DNA of 64,000 nt from Lasiosphaeria ovina (Eukaryota > Ascomycota > Sordariomycetes > Sordariales > Lasiosphaeriaceae), in assembly GCA_033439765.1 (NCBI GenBank), contig JAULSN010000005.1:1875001-1939000 (forward strand). The letters are read 5' to 3'. The translations under genes were made by a program, and so were the position numbers. Shown in pieces: positions 13,336 through 23,744 of this stretch (its first letter is position 1; each line of letters starts with the position of its first letter). The notes under the pieces were generated by a model. That model ran no database searches. It was not told where the DNA came from and worked only from the letters and a program-made list of their open reading frames with translations.

Positions 13336-15137
13336 CAAGGCAAGCAACGCAAATACACGCACACTCACAGACACGCGCATACGCATACGCACGTATATAT
13401 ACGCATGCGAAAGAGAAAAAAAGACGGGAGAAAATCATGAACGACTCAGAGAGAGAAAGAGTGAAGAGAAGAGAGGAGGGAAAGATGATGATGATGATGA
13501 AATTGTGAGCGGTAGTAGGGATGGATTAAGGATATATACATCCTGCCTCGCGGCACCCTGGATCTTGTCTCGTGTGTGTGCTTGTTTTCTTTTCTTCTCT
13601 CATATTTAGTTTTGGTTTTGGCTTGGCTTGGTATAGCGAAAGGAATGTTGAATGGAAGTTACCTACCTAGGTAGTCAATTGGCTTTTTTTGTTACTGAAT
13701 GAGCCAACTACCCAAGGAGAGTGCGTGTTTTGCAAAGTCCTTTTTATTTGGGGGTTCTGCTTGGTTGGGTAACGGGACGAGGCAGTTTCTTCTTAGCTTT
13801 GCAAGCGGGTAATGAATCGAATTGTGATTGCATTATTTTCGTGGATTGTTGTTATTGCGGATGCTTTCCATCCAGGTTGGTGGTGCAAGCGTGACTGGGT
13901 GTCAACAATAAGAGGATGATGGATGGTGGTGCTGAGAACATCAATTGGCGTGGTGCGCGATGCTGCAACTATCGCGGCTGGCAAGAAGATGAGGATTAAA
14001 CTGCGGGGGAAAAACTTGTCACAAGACTGCAAGCAATGGACCAAAGAAAAATAAGAGAGAAAAAGAATATAAAGTACACAGACAGGAATCGAACTGGCGG
14101 GCTCGAGTGAACTTGTGCAAAACTGCCGTAATAGGAATAATAGTGGGGGGGCAAAAAGATTGTGGAGTTGGCATCCCCATCTCAACTGTCTGTCCCAAAT
14201 CCCTCAACGATCGTAATCCAACTCGCCATCTGACGGTGAAGATCTCTCTGCAGAGTGAAGCCTCCCTCAAGTGTTATCTTCATTGCTTAGGACCACGCGC
14301 AGCGTCGCAGGTTACCCATGCGAGTGGGTGGCCACCGCAAGATTCGTGCTGGGCGCCGTTGGGGGTTTCTCGGTAAGGAGAAAATCGGAGCAGAGCAAAT
14401 CGAGAAATTCGAGTGCCTTCATAACCAGGTTGACCATTACAGCCGTTAGTCAATGGCAAGTAATGGGGGGTATATACCCCCCAGCACCCTCAGCGCCCGG
14501 CACAGCGCCAAATTTTAGAGTTGGAGTCTGTGCCCTTGGCTGGCTATCGATAAACTATGTTAATCGGTACGTACCACCACCTCCGACTGTCAACGACAGC
14601 TCGCCGGCAAGCTGCAACACAAATCCATTGTCAGTCGGCGAAGAGGAGGATGGCGGTCAACTCAACGCGCGCCGATTGCCCCCGACCAGAGAACAACATG
14701 TCTTGAGAGAATTGACCAACGCCCGCAGCTACAGCCTGCAATTGCGATTGATTATTCCGCGCGACAAGGTACCGCGAAACTGGGCGGTTGATCTCGCTCT
14801 TTCCGTCCGTCTCGCGCCGCCATCCACCGCGCATATCCGTCGGTCTATCTTGGCGCCTACATATTCAAACATCCCAACCCGGGGCAAGCACGGCCGTCAC
14901 ACCTGACTTCAAATTCACGCCGGCTTCAGGAAGCAGGCGGCGAAGGAGACCGAGTCGGGCTCAGACGGAATCGAAGCGCATGCTGAGAAGAGGGTCTAGA
15001 GGGCCCGCCAAACGAAAGCTCGCTCTCGTAGGAACACACTCACGGAGCCGAACCGACCAGACCACAAGGAAAAAGCAGACATTGAAGAGGGGAAAAGAGA
15101 AACCCAAACACACAAGACACAAGTCACCAACAGAAAA
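12419..15137. other. Intergenic region with T-rich 3' UTR and microsatellites
   Basis: The first ~700 bases are T-rich and probably the 3' UTR of the WD40 gene. TA/GT repeats (13300-13335) and a GATGAT run (~13484-13500) follow. Open frames here (for example near 14271-14906) show no recognisable domain. The final few hundred bases are the likely promoter of the PIG-H gene. Confidence 0.5.
13300..13335. repeat. TA/GT compound microsatellite
   Basis: A run of TA dinucleotides passes directly into about eleven GT dinucleotides; CA- and GATG-type repeats continue downstream. Confidence 0.9.
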
Positions 15138-16067
15138 ATGTTCTTCCTCACAACCCCCGCACACCTGTACATCCGGCGGCCGTCGCCCACGACAGCCGAG
15201 TTCACCGTGACGACGTGCCCGCCACTCACAGTACCGCTGCGCGTGGCGCTGTTTAGCGTGCTGTGCGTACGCGTGGCGCTGGTGGTGGGCGTGGTGCTGA
15301 CGGCGTACGCGCGGCTGTCCCCCTCCCCCTCCTCAAACCCTAGCAGCCCATCATCAACACCATCATCATCATCATCATCATCATCATCGTCCCCCTTTTT
15401 GCCCTTCTCGTCGTGGGACGCCGTGGCGCTGCTCCTGCAGCGCTGGCTCGACTGGCTGCTGGCGTCGGCGGCGGGGCAGCAGTGCGCGGCGCTGGCGGCG
15501 GCGCAGGTGCTGCGGCCGTGGTGGGCGCTGGGTGGTGTGTGCGGGGCAGCGGGGTGGGCGGCGGCGGCGCTGGGGCGGATCCACACGACGGAGAGCCTGC
15601 TGGTTCTGCGGGGCTTGGGCATCCAGACGGCGAGTAGCTACGGCACGTTTAGCCACAGCGGCGGCAGTGACGGCGATTGTGATGTCGGCTACGGCGGGTG
15701 GTGGTGGTTTTTTGGATGGCTGCTGCAGCTGGCGCTGGGGACGCGGAGCGCGCAGGGCAGCCTGGGCGGCGGCGGGAGTGGCGGCAGCGCCATGGCGACG
15801 ACGCGCGAGACGCGCTTCATCCCCACGGAGAAGATCCGCGACGTGCTGATCAACGAGGCCTTCCGCGGCTTGGAGGTGCGCTACTGCCTGGTCGTCGTGG
15901 TTGACGGCGAGGAGGACGTCGTGGTGGTGTTCCCGCGCCTGCTGCCGCCCCGGCGCATCGTCGAGGCCGTGTGGCGCGGCGTCAGAGGGTGTCTGTACGA
16001 GCCCGACGGCGGCGGGAGCGGTGGTGGCACGGGGATGCGACAGGCAGCGGCGGGCGAGAAGGGGTAG
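15138..16067 (+). CDS. GPI15: PIG-H/Gpi15 subunit of GPI-GlcNAc transferase
   Basis: A single-exon 309-aa product. The C-terminal ~75 residues match the PIG-H domain: an ESLLVLRGLGIQT strand, a second block around RFIPTEKIRDVLINEAFRG, a strand YCLVVVV, and VFPRLLPPRRIVEAVWRGVR. PIG-H is a small ER-membrane subunit of the complex that transfers GlcNAc to phosphatidylinositol, the first step of GPI-anchor synthesis. Upstream, residues ~33-58 form a hydrophobic segment, and a second hydrophobic stretch lies near 95-140, consistent with membrane association. A TCA/ATC repeat (15361-15388) encodes a poly-Ser linker likely to vary in length, and a Gly/Ser-rich insert splits the domain. The ATG has an A-rich upstream context typical of fungal starts. 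Confident for the domain, moderate for the exact N terminus. Confidence 0.85.
   Translation: MFFLTTPAHLYIRRPSPTTAEFTVTTCPPLTVPLRVALFSVLCVRVALVVGVVLTAYARLSPSPSSNPSSPSSTPSSSSSSSSSSPFLPFSSWDAVALLLQRWLDWLLASAAGQQCAALAAAQVLRPWWALGGVCGAAGWAAAALGRIHTTESLLVLRGLGIQTASSYGTFSHSGGSDGDCDVGYGGWWWFFGWLLQLALGTRSAQGSLGGGGSGGSAMATTRETRFIPTEKIRDVLINEAFRGLEVRYCLVVVVDGEEDVVVVFPRLLPPRRIVEAVWRGVRGCLYEPDGGGSGGGTGMRQAAAGEKG
15361..15388. repeat. ATC/TCA trinucleotide repeat inside the PIG-H coding region
   Basis: About nine tandem trinucleotides translated as poly-Ser in the PIG-H linker. Confidence 0.85.
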
Positions 16068-16224
16068 TCACGGTAGATGATACGTATATTTCATTTCGTT
16101 GTTTTTTTTTTGGATTAAAACTATATCCGTCTGCTCCTTGTCCGCTGTTTTCATCATTGTCTCGCCTTCCATCAACATCTATATATCCCTGACTTGTCGT
16201 AAAGATGAGACGTGACAGAGAGCG

Positions 16225-18255
16225 CTACCTGCTCCCCGCATCAGAGCCGCTCCGTATGCTGCCGGTTCTCTTCGCCTCGCGGATGGCGGTCCGCCAGTTG
16301 GTGGTCTTCAACAGCTCCTCCGAGTTGGCAAAGCCCTTGCTCTGCGCCCACTTGTCGTTGATGTCCTCGACCGTCAGCATCAGCGGCCGCTTGAGCACCG
16401 GCAGGTAACTGCCGCAAGGGTTGCCCTTGTTCCCGCCGGCAAAGATCTTCTGGCTGGTTGGCGCCTTCACAGGGGTACCCTCCAAGAGCTTGCTCGCGTC
16501 GTACTTGCCGGCCACGCACTCGAGCAGCCGGTTGGCCAAGAGCTCGTCCAGCTTCTTCTCACGCCAGTCCGACCACAGATGGCCCACCAGGCCGCCCGAC
16601 GCCGGCGGGTCGTACGGGTTGTCCTCGCCCAGCCGCACCCAGTCGACCGAGTCGGTGAATTCCGTCTGGTCCGCCACCACGCGGTCGAGGTTCGGGAAGA
16701 CGCAATCCCACAGCACCAGGGGCACTTCGTCGGCAAGCACGTAGTCGGGCCTCCGCGGGTTCTTTTGCACGTCCAAGAGATCCGAGACCACCGACGGCGA
16801 CTCGAGCCCCTGGCCGACGCAGAAGACGATGGCCACCATGTGGCGGATCTGGTGCCAGAGGAAGGCCGACGCGCGGACGTGGAAGTAGTAGACCTTGGGG
16901 TACACTAGGTTTCCAGTGACATTGTCCCCATCCCCGCGGAGGACGTCGGGCTTGAAGCCGCGCTGGTCCAAGAATGGCAAGGCGGAGCCGACGTCGGGAA
17001 CCTCGACAATGTCGGCCTCGAAGACGCGCCGCATGAAGTTGGTAATCTGCTTCCCGGCGTCGACCTTGCAGAAGTTGCGGAAGTCGTGCAGCCCCTCAAA
17101 CTTCCTGGCGGCTGCCCGCATCGCCTCAATGTCCAGCCAGCCGCCCTTCATGGCCGTCTTTGGGGGCCCTGGCACCGCTTTCGGGTCGCAAGGTGTCGGG
17201 AGATAGCACGGCTGGGTGAAGTAGTACCGGTACTGGCGCTCCCGGCAGGAGAACCGGGCCGAGAAGTCTTCGGGCAGCGTCGGCGCCCACGCCAGCGCGC
17301 GGATGTCTGGGGGCAGGAGCCGGTTCAGCACCTTGCAGTATTGGATCTCGTCGGCGATGGGATCCCACTCGGGCTTGGGCACAGCAAGCGCTTCCTCGCT
17401 CGGCGGCACCCCAGACTCGCCCGTAGCCGCTGCTGCCGCGTCGACCATCTCTGCGTCGCCCGCCGCCGCTCCTTTACCGTCTGGGCCCGGTTCCGCGACA
17501 ACAGGCTCATCCTGCACCGTCTCGGGCAGCGGCCGCGAACTGCGTAGCCTGATGCTGATGACCTGGCCAAAGGCGCTCACACCCCTATCGGTGCGACCGC
17601 ACTTGGAATACTCAAAAGGGGCAAAGTCAACCTTGTCGGGGTTTTCGGGCGAGATGAGACAGCTCTTAACCATGGCCTTCCAGAGCTCCTCCTCGATGGA
17701 CGGCACCGAGGCCGACGTCTGGAACTCGAAGCCATTGTAGTTCTTGCCAAGGTACGACAGCTTGATGGCGACGAGGCGGGTCGAGTACTTTGAAGGGTCG
17801 AGCACCTTGTCGGCTTTGCTTTTCTTTTTTGGCTTCCAGTTATTCTTGGCATTCATGTATTTGACGCGCGGCGGGCCGGCGGCAGGGACGGAGGGACGTG
17901 GTGGTTTTGCCGCGTTTTTTGAAGCTCCAGTAGTCGCACTCGCACTCGCCGTCGCAGTTGTCGCCGCCGCCGCCGCCGCCGCCGTCGAGGGCTGCTGCTT
18001 CATCAGCTGCGCCTCGAGCCACTGCACGCGCTTGACCAAGCTGTCTTTGGTCCATTTGAGGTACTCGGCCTCGTTCTCGGCGGCCATGGTGCGCGCAGAT
18101 GCCCCAAAGGCACGGGACGAGCACTGTAGCGGCTGGTGCGCCTGGGGCTCGAGTTGACGCAGACACCAAGGAGGAGCAACTCCCGCGCGAACTCTAAAGA
18201 CGCTAGGCAAAGGCAGTCGTGGAAGAAGCCTCCGGACCAGCCCAGCGTTACTCAT
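16225..18255 (-). CDS. PUS3: tRNA pseudouridine synthase Pus3/Deg1 (TruA family), 676 aa
   Basis: A single exon. The TruA/Pus catalytic motif CGRTDRGVSAFGQ is present, with the catalytic Asp at about residue 223. The conserved C-terminal block (RASAFLWHQIRHMV) follows, and a KVDAGKQITNFMR block is of Pus3 rather than Pus1 type. Pus3/Deg1 makes pseudouridine 38/39 in the tRNA anticodon stem-loop. The first ATG (18255) adds 56 residues rich in Arg and Leu without acidic residues until later, resembling a mitochondrial presequence. A second ATG at 18087 begins MAAENEAEYLKW, after which a helix like that of Pus3 N termini follows. An Ala/Thr-rich linker (~90-120) and acidic inserts (~245-300) enlarge it relative to yeast (442 aa). 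It is divergent from the GTPase gene at 18740 across 484 bp. Confidence 0.9.
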   Translation of the reverse strand: MSNAGLVRRLLPRLPLPSVFRVRAGVAPPWCLRQLEPQAHQPLQCSSRAFGASARTMAAENEAEYLKWTKDSLVKRVQWLEAQLMKQQPSTAAAAAAATTATASASATTGASKNAAKPPRPSVPAAGPPRVKYMNAKNNWKPKKKSKADKVLDPSKYSTRLVAIKLSYLGKNYNGFEFQTSASVPSIEEELWKAMVKSCLISPENPDKVDFAPFEYSKCGRTDRGVSAFGQVISIRLRSSRPLPETVQDEPVVAEPGPDGKGAAAGDAEMVDAAAAATGESGVPPSEEALAVPKPEWDPIADEIQYCKVLNRLLPPDIRALAWAPTLPEDFSARFSCRERQYRYYFTQPCYLPTPCDPKAVPGPPKTAMKGGWLDIEAMRAAARKFEGLHDFRNFCKVDAGKQITNFMRRVFEADIVEVPDVGSALPFLDQRGFKPDVLRGDGDNVTGNLVYPKVYYFHVRASAFLWHQIRHMVAIVFCVGQGLESPSVVSDLLDVQKNPRRPDYVLADEVPLVLWDCVFPNLDRVVADQTEFTDSVDWVRLGEDNPYDPPASGGLVGHLWSDWREKKLDELLANRLLECVAGKYDASKLLEGTPVKAPTSQKIFAGGNKGNPCGSYLPVLKRPLMLTVEDINDKWAQSKGFANSEELLKTTNWRTAIREAKRTGSIRSGSDAGSR

Positions 18256-18739
18256 ATGGCAGATCTAAAAAAAAAATATAAAAATATACACACGCACCGT
18301 ATGCACAGTACGATTGCCACCCTAAGGTATACAGGCGCCTGGAAAAGCTGCAGCCTACACACTACAGCAGCGGAAACAAACGAATGAATACCCAATGATG
18401 AATGAACTGGCTGGGTCAGGAGCCAGAACCAGAACCCAGCTTCTCTTCAAGGTTTTGTGGAGCACGGATTACACTAAAAATCAAACGCCAAACCCGATTT
18501 CCTTTGGTGGCGCTGGCGCTGGCAATGCGGGCTTATCGATAACGAGACTACCTAACCTAGACGGTTACACCAAGACACTAAGGAGGTAGGCGCCGCCGTT
18601 GTGGCTCGAGTTACCCCTCGGTTGCGGTTTGCGATTCGCGGTATTATATGCTTCATCTTCAGTTTTATGCCTGTTCAAGCCTCACCGACTTGGAGTGCTT
18701 TTATTCCCGCCCTCCGCGCCATGTCAAGTTGCATCCGCA
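18256..18739. promoter_or_regulatory. Divergent intergenic region between PUS3 and the GTPase gene
   Basis: 484 bp separate the two start codons. A T-rich run followed by TAG on the minus strand directly before the PUS3 ATG (about 18262-18275) could be a 3' splice site of a leader intron. No other element stands out. Confidence 0.4.
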
Positions 18740-19517
18740 ATGGACGACAATACAATCACAATTCTATTCTTGGGGGATGAGGGATGTGGGAAGTCGACAT
18801 TTCTATCGTTAGTACATGCATGCAACATGCACTAATAAAATGCCACCTGCCTCTGCCTTCTTAGACAAAATGTCCCTCATATAACCGCAATGTGCGACGT
18901 GACACGACGTGCTAACACTTCGCGCCAGGAGAATCAGCCAGGGCCGCCAGAACCTCGAGGGCAGTGTGCCCATCAGGCTCCTCAGGGATCTGAACCAGCC
19001 CTTCGTCTTTGATATCCGCTCTCGCAGGGGACAGTTCCGTTTCGAGTTCTACGACACATCTAGCCCCGAGAGCTGGAGGCTCATCCAGCCAGACCTCGTC
19101 GTCGTCTGCTTCGATATAAGCCAAAGACTCAGTCTTATCAACATGCAGCGCGTGGTACGTGCTAATTCGATCCGCTTGTGGAGTGAATTGCGCATGATAA
19201 TAGTAGAGCCGTCCTTCTGACAGCACTGCACATAGTGGATAAAAGAAGTTCGGACCACGTTTCGATCCAACGATACAACTCCTCTTCTCGTCCTCGGCCT
19301 CAAGAGAGACCTGAGGTCCGAAGACGACCCCAACGGCATCATCTATCCGCAGGAGGCCTATCAGGTCGCCCAGGAGATGAGAGCAGACAAGTACATGGAA
19401 TGCTCAGCCGTGACGGGCGAGCTGCTGGTCGAGGTCTTTGATGATATCTGCGCCAATGCCATCCGGAGCACCACTGAGGGGGGTGGGCAGAGCGAGGATG
19501 GATGTACCGCCATGTAG
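18740..19517 (+). CDS. Atypical Ras-like small GTPase with CaaX box, 191 aa
   Basis: Three exons, 18740-18807, 18929-19154 and 19236-19517 (576 nt); intron 1 has a GTTAGT donor and a GCTAAC branch site at 18911. The P-loop GDEGCGKST spans residues 12-20. The G3 motif is DTSSPESW (65-72) instead of DTAGQE, so both the invariant Gly and the catalytic Gln are missing. Glu14 occupies the Ras Gly12 position. G4 reads LKRD (120-123) and G5 reads ECSA (153-156). The protein ends in CTAM, a CaaX box expected to be farnesylated. It is probably a membrane-anchored signalling GTPase with weak or absent hydrolysis; the subfamily is unclear (Ras or Rho side). The stop lies 17 nt from that of the convergent RPC17 gene. 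Confidence 0.82.
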
Positions 19518-19534
19518 CAGCGTTGTAGCAGCCC

Positions 19535-20086
19535 TCAGACGCCGTTCTCAATCGACTGCATCGTGTCTCCGTCCTGCTCGTCGCCATCCTGTTCGTCAAG
19601 TGCTGCGGGCTCGTCACGGCCCAGTACCTCTATGATGATCTCGACAATCTTGTTCTGCTCGTCCTCGCTAAAGCGCTCTTCCATATCCTCGATTGCCGTA
19701 CTCAACAGGGCACTAGACGTTGGACGGAGGTTGAGGATCGAGAGCACCTCGCCTTTGGCTAGCTCGCTCCGCAGGTTCGCGTCGTGGAGCTTCTCGAGCA
19801 ATTGCAAAACCGACGATGGGCTGTATGCGTGCGTCTCCTCTTGCCTTTCTAGCGGACCCGGCTTCTCACGTAGATACGTTACGACCTATTCCTAGCGTGT
19901 CAGCCCGTCTTTTCCTTGCCTATTATAGCGCTCCCTCGGCGAGAGAGTTCCTACCTCGGTCATGAGTGTTGCGACATTGCCAGGGACCCGTCTCTTCTGG
20001 GCCTTGCTCCGCGTTTGCTGGTTGACAATGTGCTGGTAGACCTCGTAGTTGGAGAGGAGCCCATTCTGCGTTTCGAGGATCTTCAT
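19535..20086 (-). CDS. RPC17: RNA polymerase III subunit Rpc17/Rpc9 (CRCP)
   Basis: Two exons, 20086-19955 and 19885-19535, give 160 aa, almost exactly the length of yeast Rpc17 (161). The N terminus, MKILETQNGLLSNYEVYQH, is characteristic of the family. The HRDC-like helical part follows (LEKLHDANLRSELAKGEVL, then NLRPTSSALL), with an acidic C-terminal tail. Rpc17 pairs with Rpc25 to form the Pol III stalk, which contacts initiation factors during tRNA and 5S transcription. The 69-nt intron has GTAGGA as donor and an AATAG acceptor. An 86-codon open frame further upstream (20530-20270, -) probably belongs to the leader. Confidence 0.88.
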
Positions 20087-21375
20087 CCCGTCGGCCGGTC
20101 GTTGTTGAATACAAAATCGAGATAATTGGGTACAGGGTGCGAACGAAACTGGAGTCTAGAATTTTGGTTGTGTCGGAGTGCGTTTGCGAGTTGCGGTTTG
20201 CGGTTTGTAGCGCTCCAGCTAAGACCTAAGAGGCACAAGCACAAGCAAGCAGCAAGGAAGAAACCAAACCTAAACCAACCAGGACCGAGGAACCTGAAAC
20301 TTTAGCGCAGGGCTGTCAATCTGACGTTTCTGTCTTCTGCTTCCCCCCTTCTCCCCACAGCGTGATTTGCGTTGTCTGGGCTGTGCACCTGCTTGAATCG
20401 GAGTCAGTTCTCCGGCCGGTCTAGGAGCTCGCTCGACTTGCAGGAGGAGAAACGTAGGCGGCGGCTTGGTTCGAGGTCGAGCCCCTCCAGCACCTCCGAC
20501 GCGCGCCGCCAATTGAACGCTCATGGCCAATGAGCAGAGTCGGTTTCAACCCCACCATTTGAGACCAGCCTAATGCAAGCTTGTGGGTGAAAAAAATCTC
20601 GCACCATCCTACTCAAACGAACGCTTCAGGTACCTTGTACCATTTTATAGCACCGGGCGACATCCAAAGCTTGTGAGGCAACGTCCTTGAATCACAGGGT
20701 TGCCCGCAAAAGTTTTTTTTTTTGTTATTTTTTCAACCCTTCTCCTAGCTTGCCCCGCGGTGAGCCGCCAACCCACATATCCAGACATTTTACCTCGTCT
20801 GACGACTCAACCACCTGGGACCAGCTCAGACTCAAGATGGTTCCCTTGTAATTCTTTATCTCTTTTTTCCGCCCCATCCTCTTTTCTCTCCCTCTTCTTC
20901 CTTCTCTCTCCCTCAGCCGGCTCCCCCGCCTCCGTTTCACCGACTCCTCTTTTGGCAGCGTCTATCCTCGGCATTCTTTATTAGCACCCGCCCGGCTCCT
21001 CAAACTTCGCCGAGACGAGGAACCTTGCTGCCGGCTAATCGCAGTGTGCACCGCAGCGCCAGCCGACCAAACTGCCCACCCAATTGCCTCTGTCTATTGC
21101 GCGACCGCTGAGTAGTGGCGTTGGCAGAGCCTCAAGACTTTACTCGCCCCTCGTTGCGCGTCTTGGAGAAGAGCTCCCTTGCGAGCACTTCCGCGCGCCT
21201 CTCGTTGTTGACTGGGTTCCGATTCTCTGGGGCTTGCTTCCTCCCGCCTGGTACATACTCCGACAAAGTCTCTTCCCATCCCAGGTGTCACCACCAACCG
21301 GTCGCTCCCTCTCGGGCCTTGCACCTCTCTTTTTGACCTGCAACTCAGCTCGGTCAGTAAACCGAGCTACCCAGC
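20087..21375. promoter_or_regulatory. Divergent region between RPC17 and the PRPP synthetase gene
   Basis: About 1.3 kb. The right half carries long pyrimidine-rich tracts (20850-20925) typical of leaders and core promoters of highly expressed fungal genes. A minus-strand open frame at 20530-20270 has no recognisable domain. Confidence 0.45.
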
Positions 21376-23126
21376 ATGGTCCGAAATATTGTCGTTCTTG
21401 GCGGCAACTCCCATCCGAGCCTAGTTGAGAGCGTATGCGGCGCTCTTGGCCTCCCACCTTGCAATCGCATTCTGGGCAAGTTCTCGTCGGGTGAGAGCCG
21501 GTGCGAGATACAGGACTCGGTGCGCGGCAAAGATGTCTACATCATCCAGACAGGCTTCGGCGGCAATGGCGCCAGGCTCAACGACCATTTTATGGATCTG
21601 TGCATTATGATATCTGCCTGCAAGACGGGCTCAGCACGCCGAGTTACCGCCGTTCTTCCCCTGTTTCCATACTCGAGGCAGCCCGATCTGCCCTACAAGA
21701 AGTCTGGAGCACCATTGTTCAAGGCGTCGTCAGAGGACAGCAAGAAGGACTACACGTTCGACAGCGTTCCACCCACGCCAGGCCCCGGCATGCCCAAGAG
21801 CGCCGGTCTCGCAGGCCTCGCAGGTCTCGCAAACGGTACCGATATCACAAATCGGCTGCTGAAGATGTCAGTGACCAATGGGAATGAGTCAGCTGCCAAA
21901 CTGCCCAATGGCAACGCGAAGACGGATGGAGACGGATTCCCTTTCACCAACGGCACAAATGGTGTTAACGGCAGCCGCGAGCTCACACCCCCGACGCCCA
22001 AGCCCGCCAGCTACACGACCCACGACTATGTGAACCTTTCGCTGGTGAGTTCGTTCCAGGCAAAGCCGGGCTACAAACAGTGGGTGGCCCAGGCAGGAAC
22101 GCTGGTGGCAAATTTGATGACTTGCGCTGGCGCCGATCACGGTACGTAATCTGAGAAGGGGCACTTTCCTGAAAATCCCGCCGCAACCCGATTGATTCGG
22201 TGGCGACTGCAGATTTCGTTTGAAACGCGGTGTGTGACGTGTAGCAGCCTACTGGGCATCTTCTCCACAATGCAAACGCTGACGGTTGGGGGCATTTAGT
22301 CATTACGATGGATTTGCACGACCCTCAAGGTATGCGGTTATCCAAGTTGTGGTTTATTCTACTTGGCTTGGGCATAAGATGAGAGCCGCTCAGGGACAGC
22401 AGCTCTCGAGCCAGCTGTCGCCCTGCCTTGGCTGTTACGGTGCTCGCGCTATTATCTGTCCATGCGTTGATGCTAGCGCATGGATGATGCTAACACATAT
22501 GTCTGCTGTGTAGTCCAGGGGTTTTTTGATGTGCCCGTCGACAACCTGTATGGACGGCCGCTCCTGCAGCAGTATATCCAGCGGAATATCCCAAACTACA
22601 AGGACGCCGTGATCATCAGCCCCGATGCGGGAGGAGCCAAACGGGCAACGGCGATTGCGGACAGCATGCAAATCGATTTTGCACTCATCCACAAGGTAAT
22701 ATCTCTCTGCTTTTCCCTCTTGGTCACTACTCACGATTTTAGGAACGTCGTCCGACGAGAATCACCGATCGGCAAAACGCGAGCATGATACTAGTCGGCA
22801 ATGTATCTGATCGCGTTTGCATTCTCATCGACGACATTGTAGACACGGGCAACACCATCACGAGAGCTGCCAAGCTTCTCAAGAAGGAAGGCGCCACCAA
22901 GATCTACGCACTCCTGACGCACGGCGTCTTCAGCGACGATGCCGTCAGCCGCATCAATGCTTCGGCTCTGGACAAAGTCGTGGTGACCAATTCGGTTCCG
23001 CAAGCCGAGCACAAGGCGCGTCTGGGAGCAAAGCTCGACGTGTTGGATATCGCGCCCATTTTTGCAGAGGCGATACGGCGCGTCCATCATGGTGAATCCA
23101 TCAGCGTGCTCTTCAACCAGAACTAA
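21376..23126 (+). CDS. Ribose-phosphate pyrophosphokinase (PRPP synthetase) subunit with NHR insert
   Basis: Four exons, 21376-22141, 22300-22329, 22514-22695 and 22743-23126, give 453 aa. The N-terminal fold ([31 protein letters not shown]) and the PRPP-binding loop DDIVDTGNT (residues 356-364) identify the enzyme, which makes PRPP from ribose 5-phosphate and ATP for purine, pyrimidine, His, Trp and NAD synthesis. Residues ~105-232 are a non-homologous region breaking the first domain, as in yeast Prs1 and Prs5, where such inserts link the enzyme to cell-wall integrity signalling. The usual GAP-type ATP/flexible loop is altered ([10 protein letters not shown]), so this may be a regulatory subunit acting with another Prs. 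Exon 2 is only 30 nt and intron 3 only 47 nt. Confidence 0.9.
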
Positions 23127-23709
23127 CAGCATATACCGGGCATACTAAGCATCTACCGATCATACACATCATCTGGCGTTTTCGAGTTTTTTCTCCCCGA
23201 GGTTTTTTCGATTTAAACCAGAAAAGAAGAAAGACATTTTGCATTGGCGGCCACGTTGTTACCATTTCTTTTTGCTCACGACATTCGGTCCCTACCGGCA
23301 TTCGGAACTCGGATACGTTCTTTGTGAGCAGACCTGGGGTTAGATATTGCGAGACCTGAAAGACTTATGGGTGGTTTGTCGTCCTTCTTTTTAGACCCGC
23401 GCGACTCGACCTTGAAGCATGGGCAGTAATTGCGTTTGGCGGGCTCCAAGCCCAGGACCGACCGAGACCAGACGCGTAGCTGCAGACATGGCACGTCTTG
23501 TTCGTGCTGCTTGTTTGCTGATAAATTTCCGGAATAATCTCAATCCTTCAACGAGGCTTGCTTTGTCTTGCTTCTTCTGGGCAAGGAGAGGGATGTTTTA
23601 TTCGGTTGTCTCGTAATCCAGTCTTTTGCGCGTGCGCACACCGAGACATTTGCTACACACACAGACGCATCTATATATATACTTGATTATATATATATAT
23701 CTATACGCG

Positions 23710-23744
<35 letters not shown>

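Noticed and set aside
14075..14115. T-arm-like word (GTTCGATTCC on the minus strand) suggesting a tRNA
   Set aside because: The flanking bases do not form a five-pair T stem, and no D arm, anticodon arm or acceptor stem can be drawn.
14271..14906. 211-codon plus-strand frame
   Set aside because: No recognisable motif and no conserved-looking segments; lies in the PIG-H upstream region.
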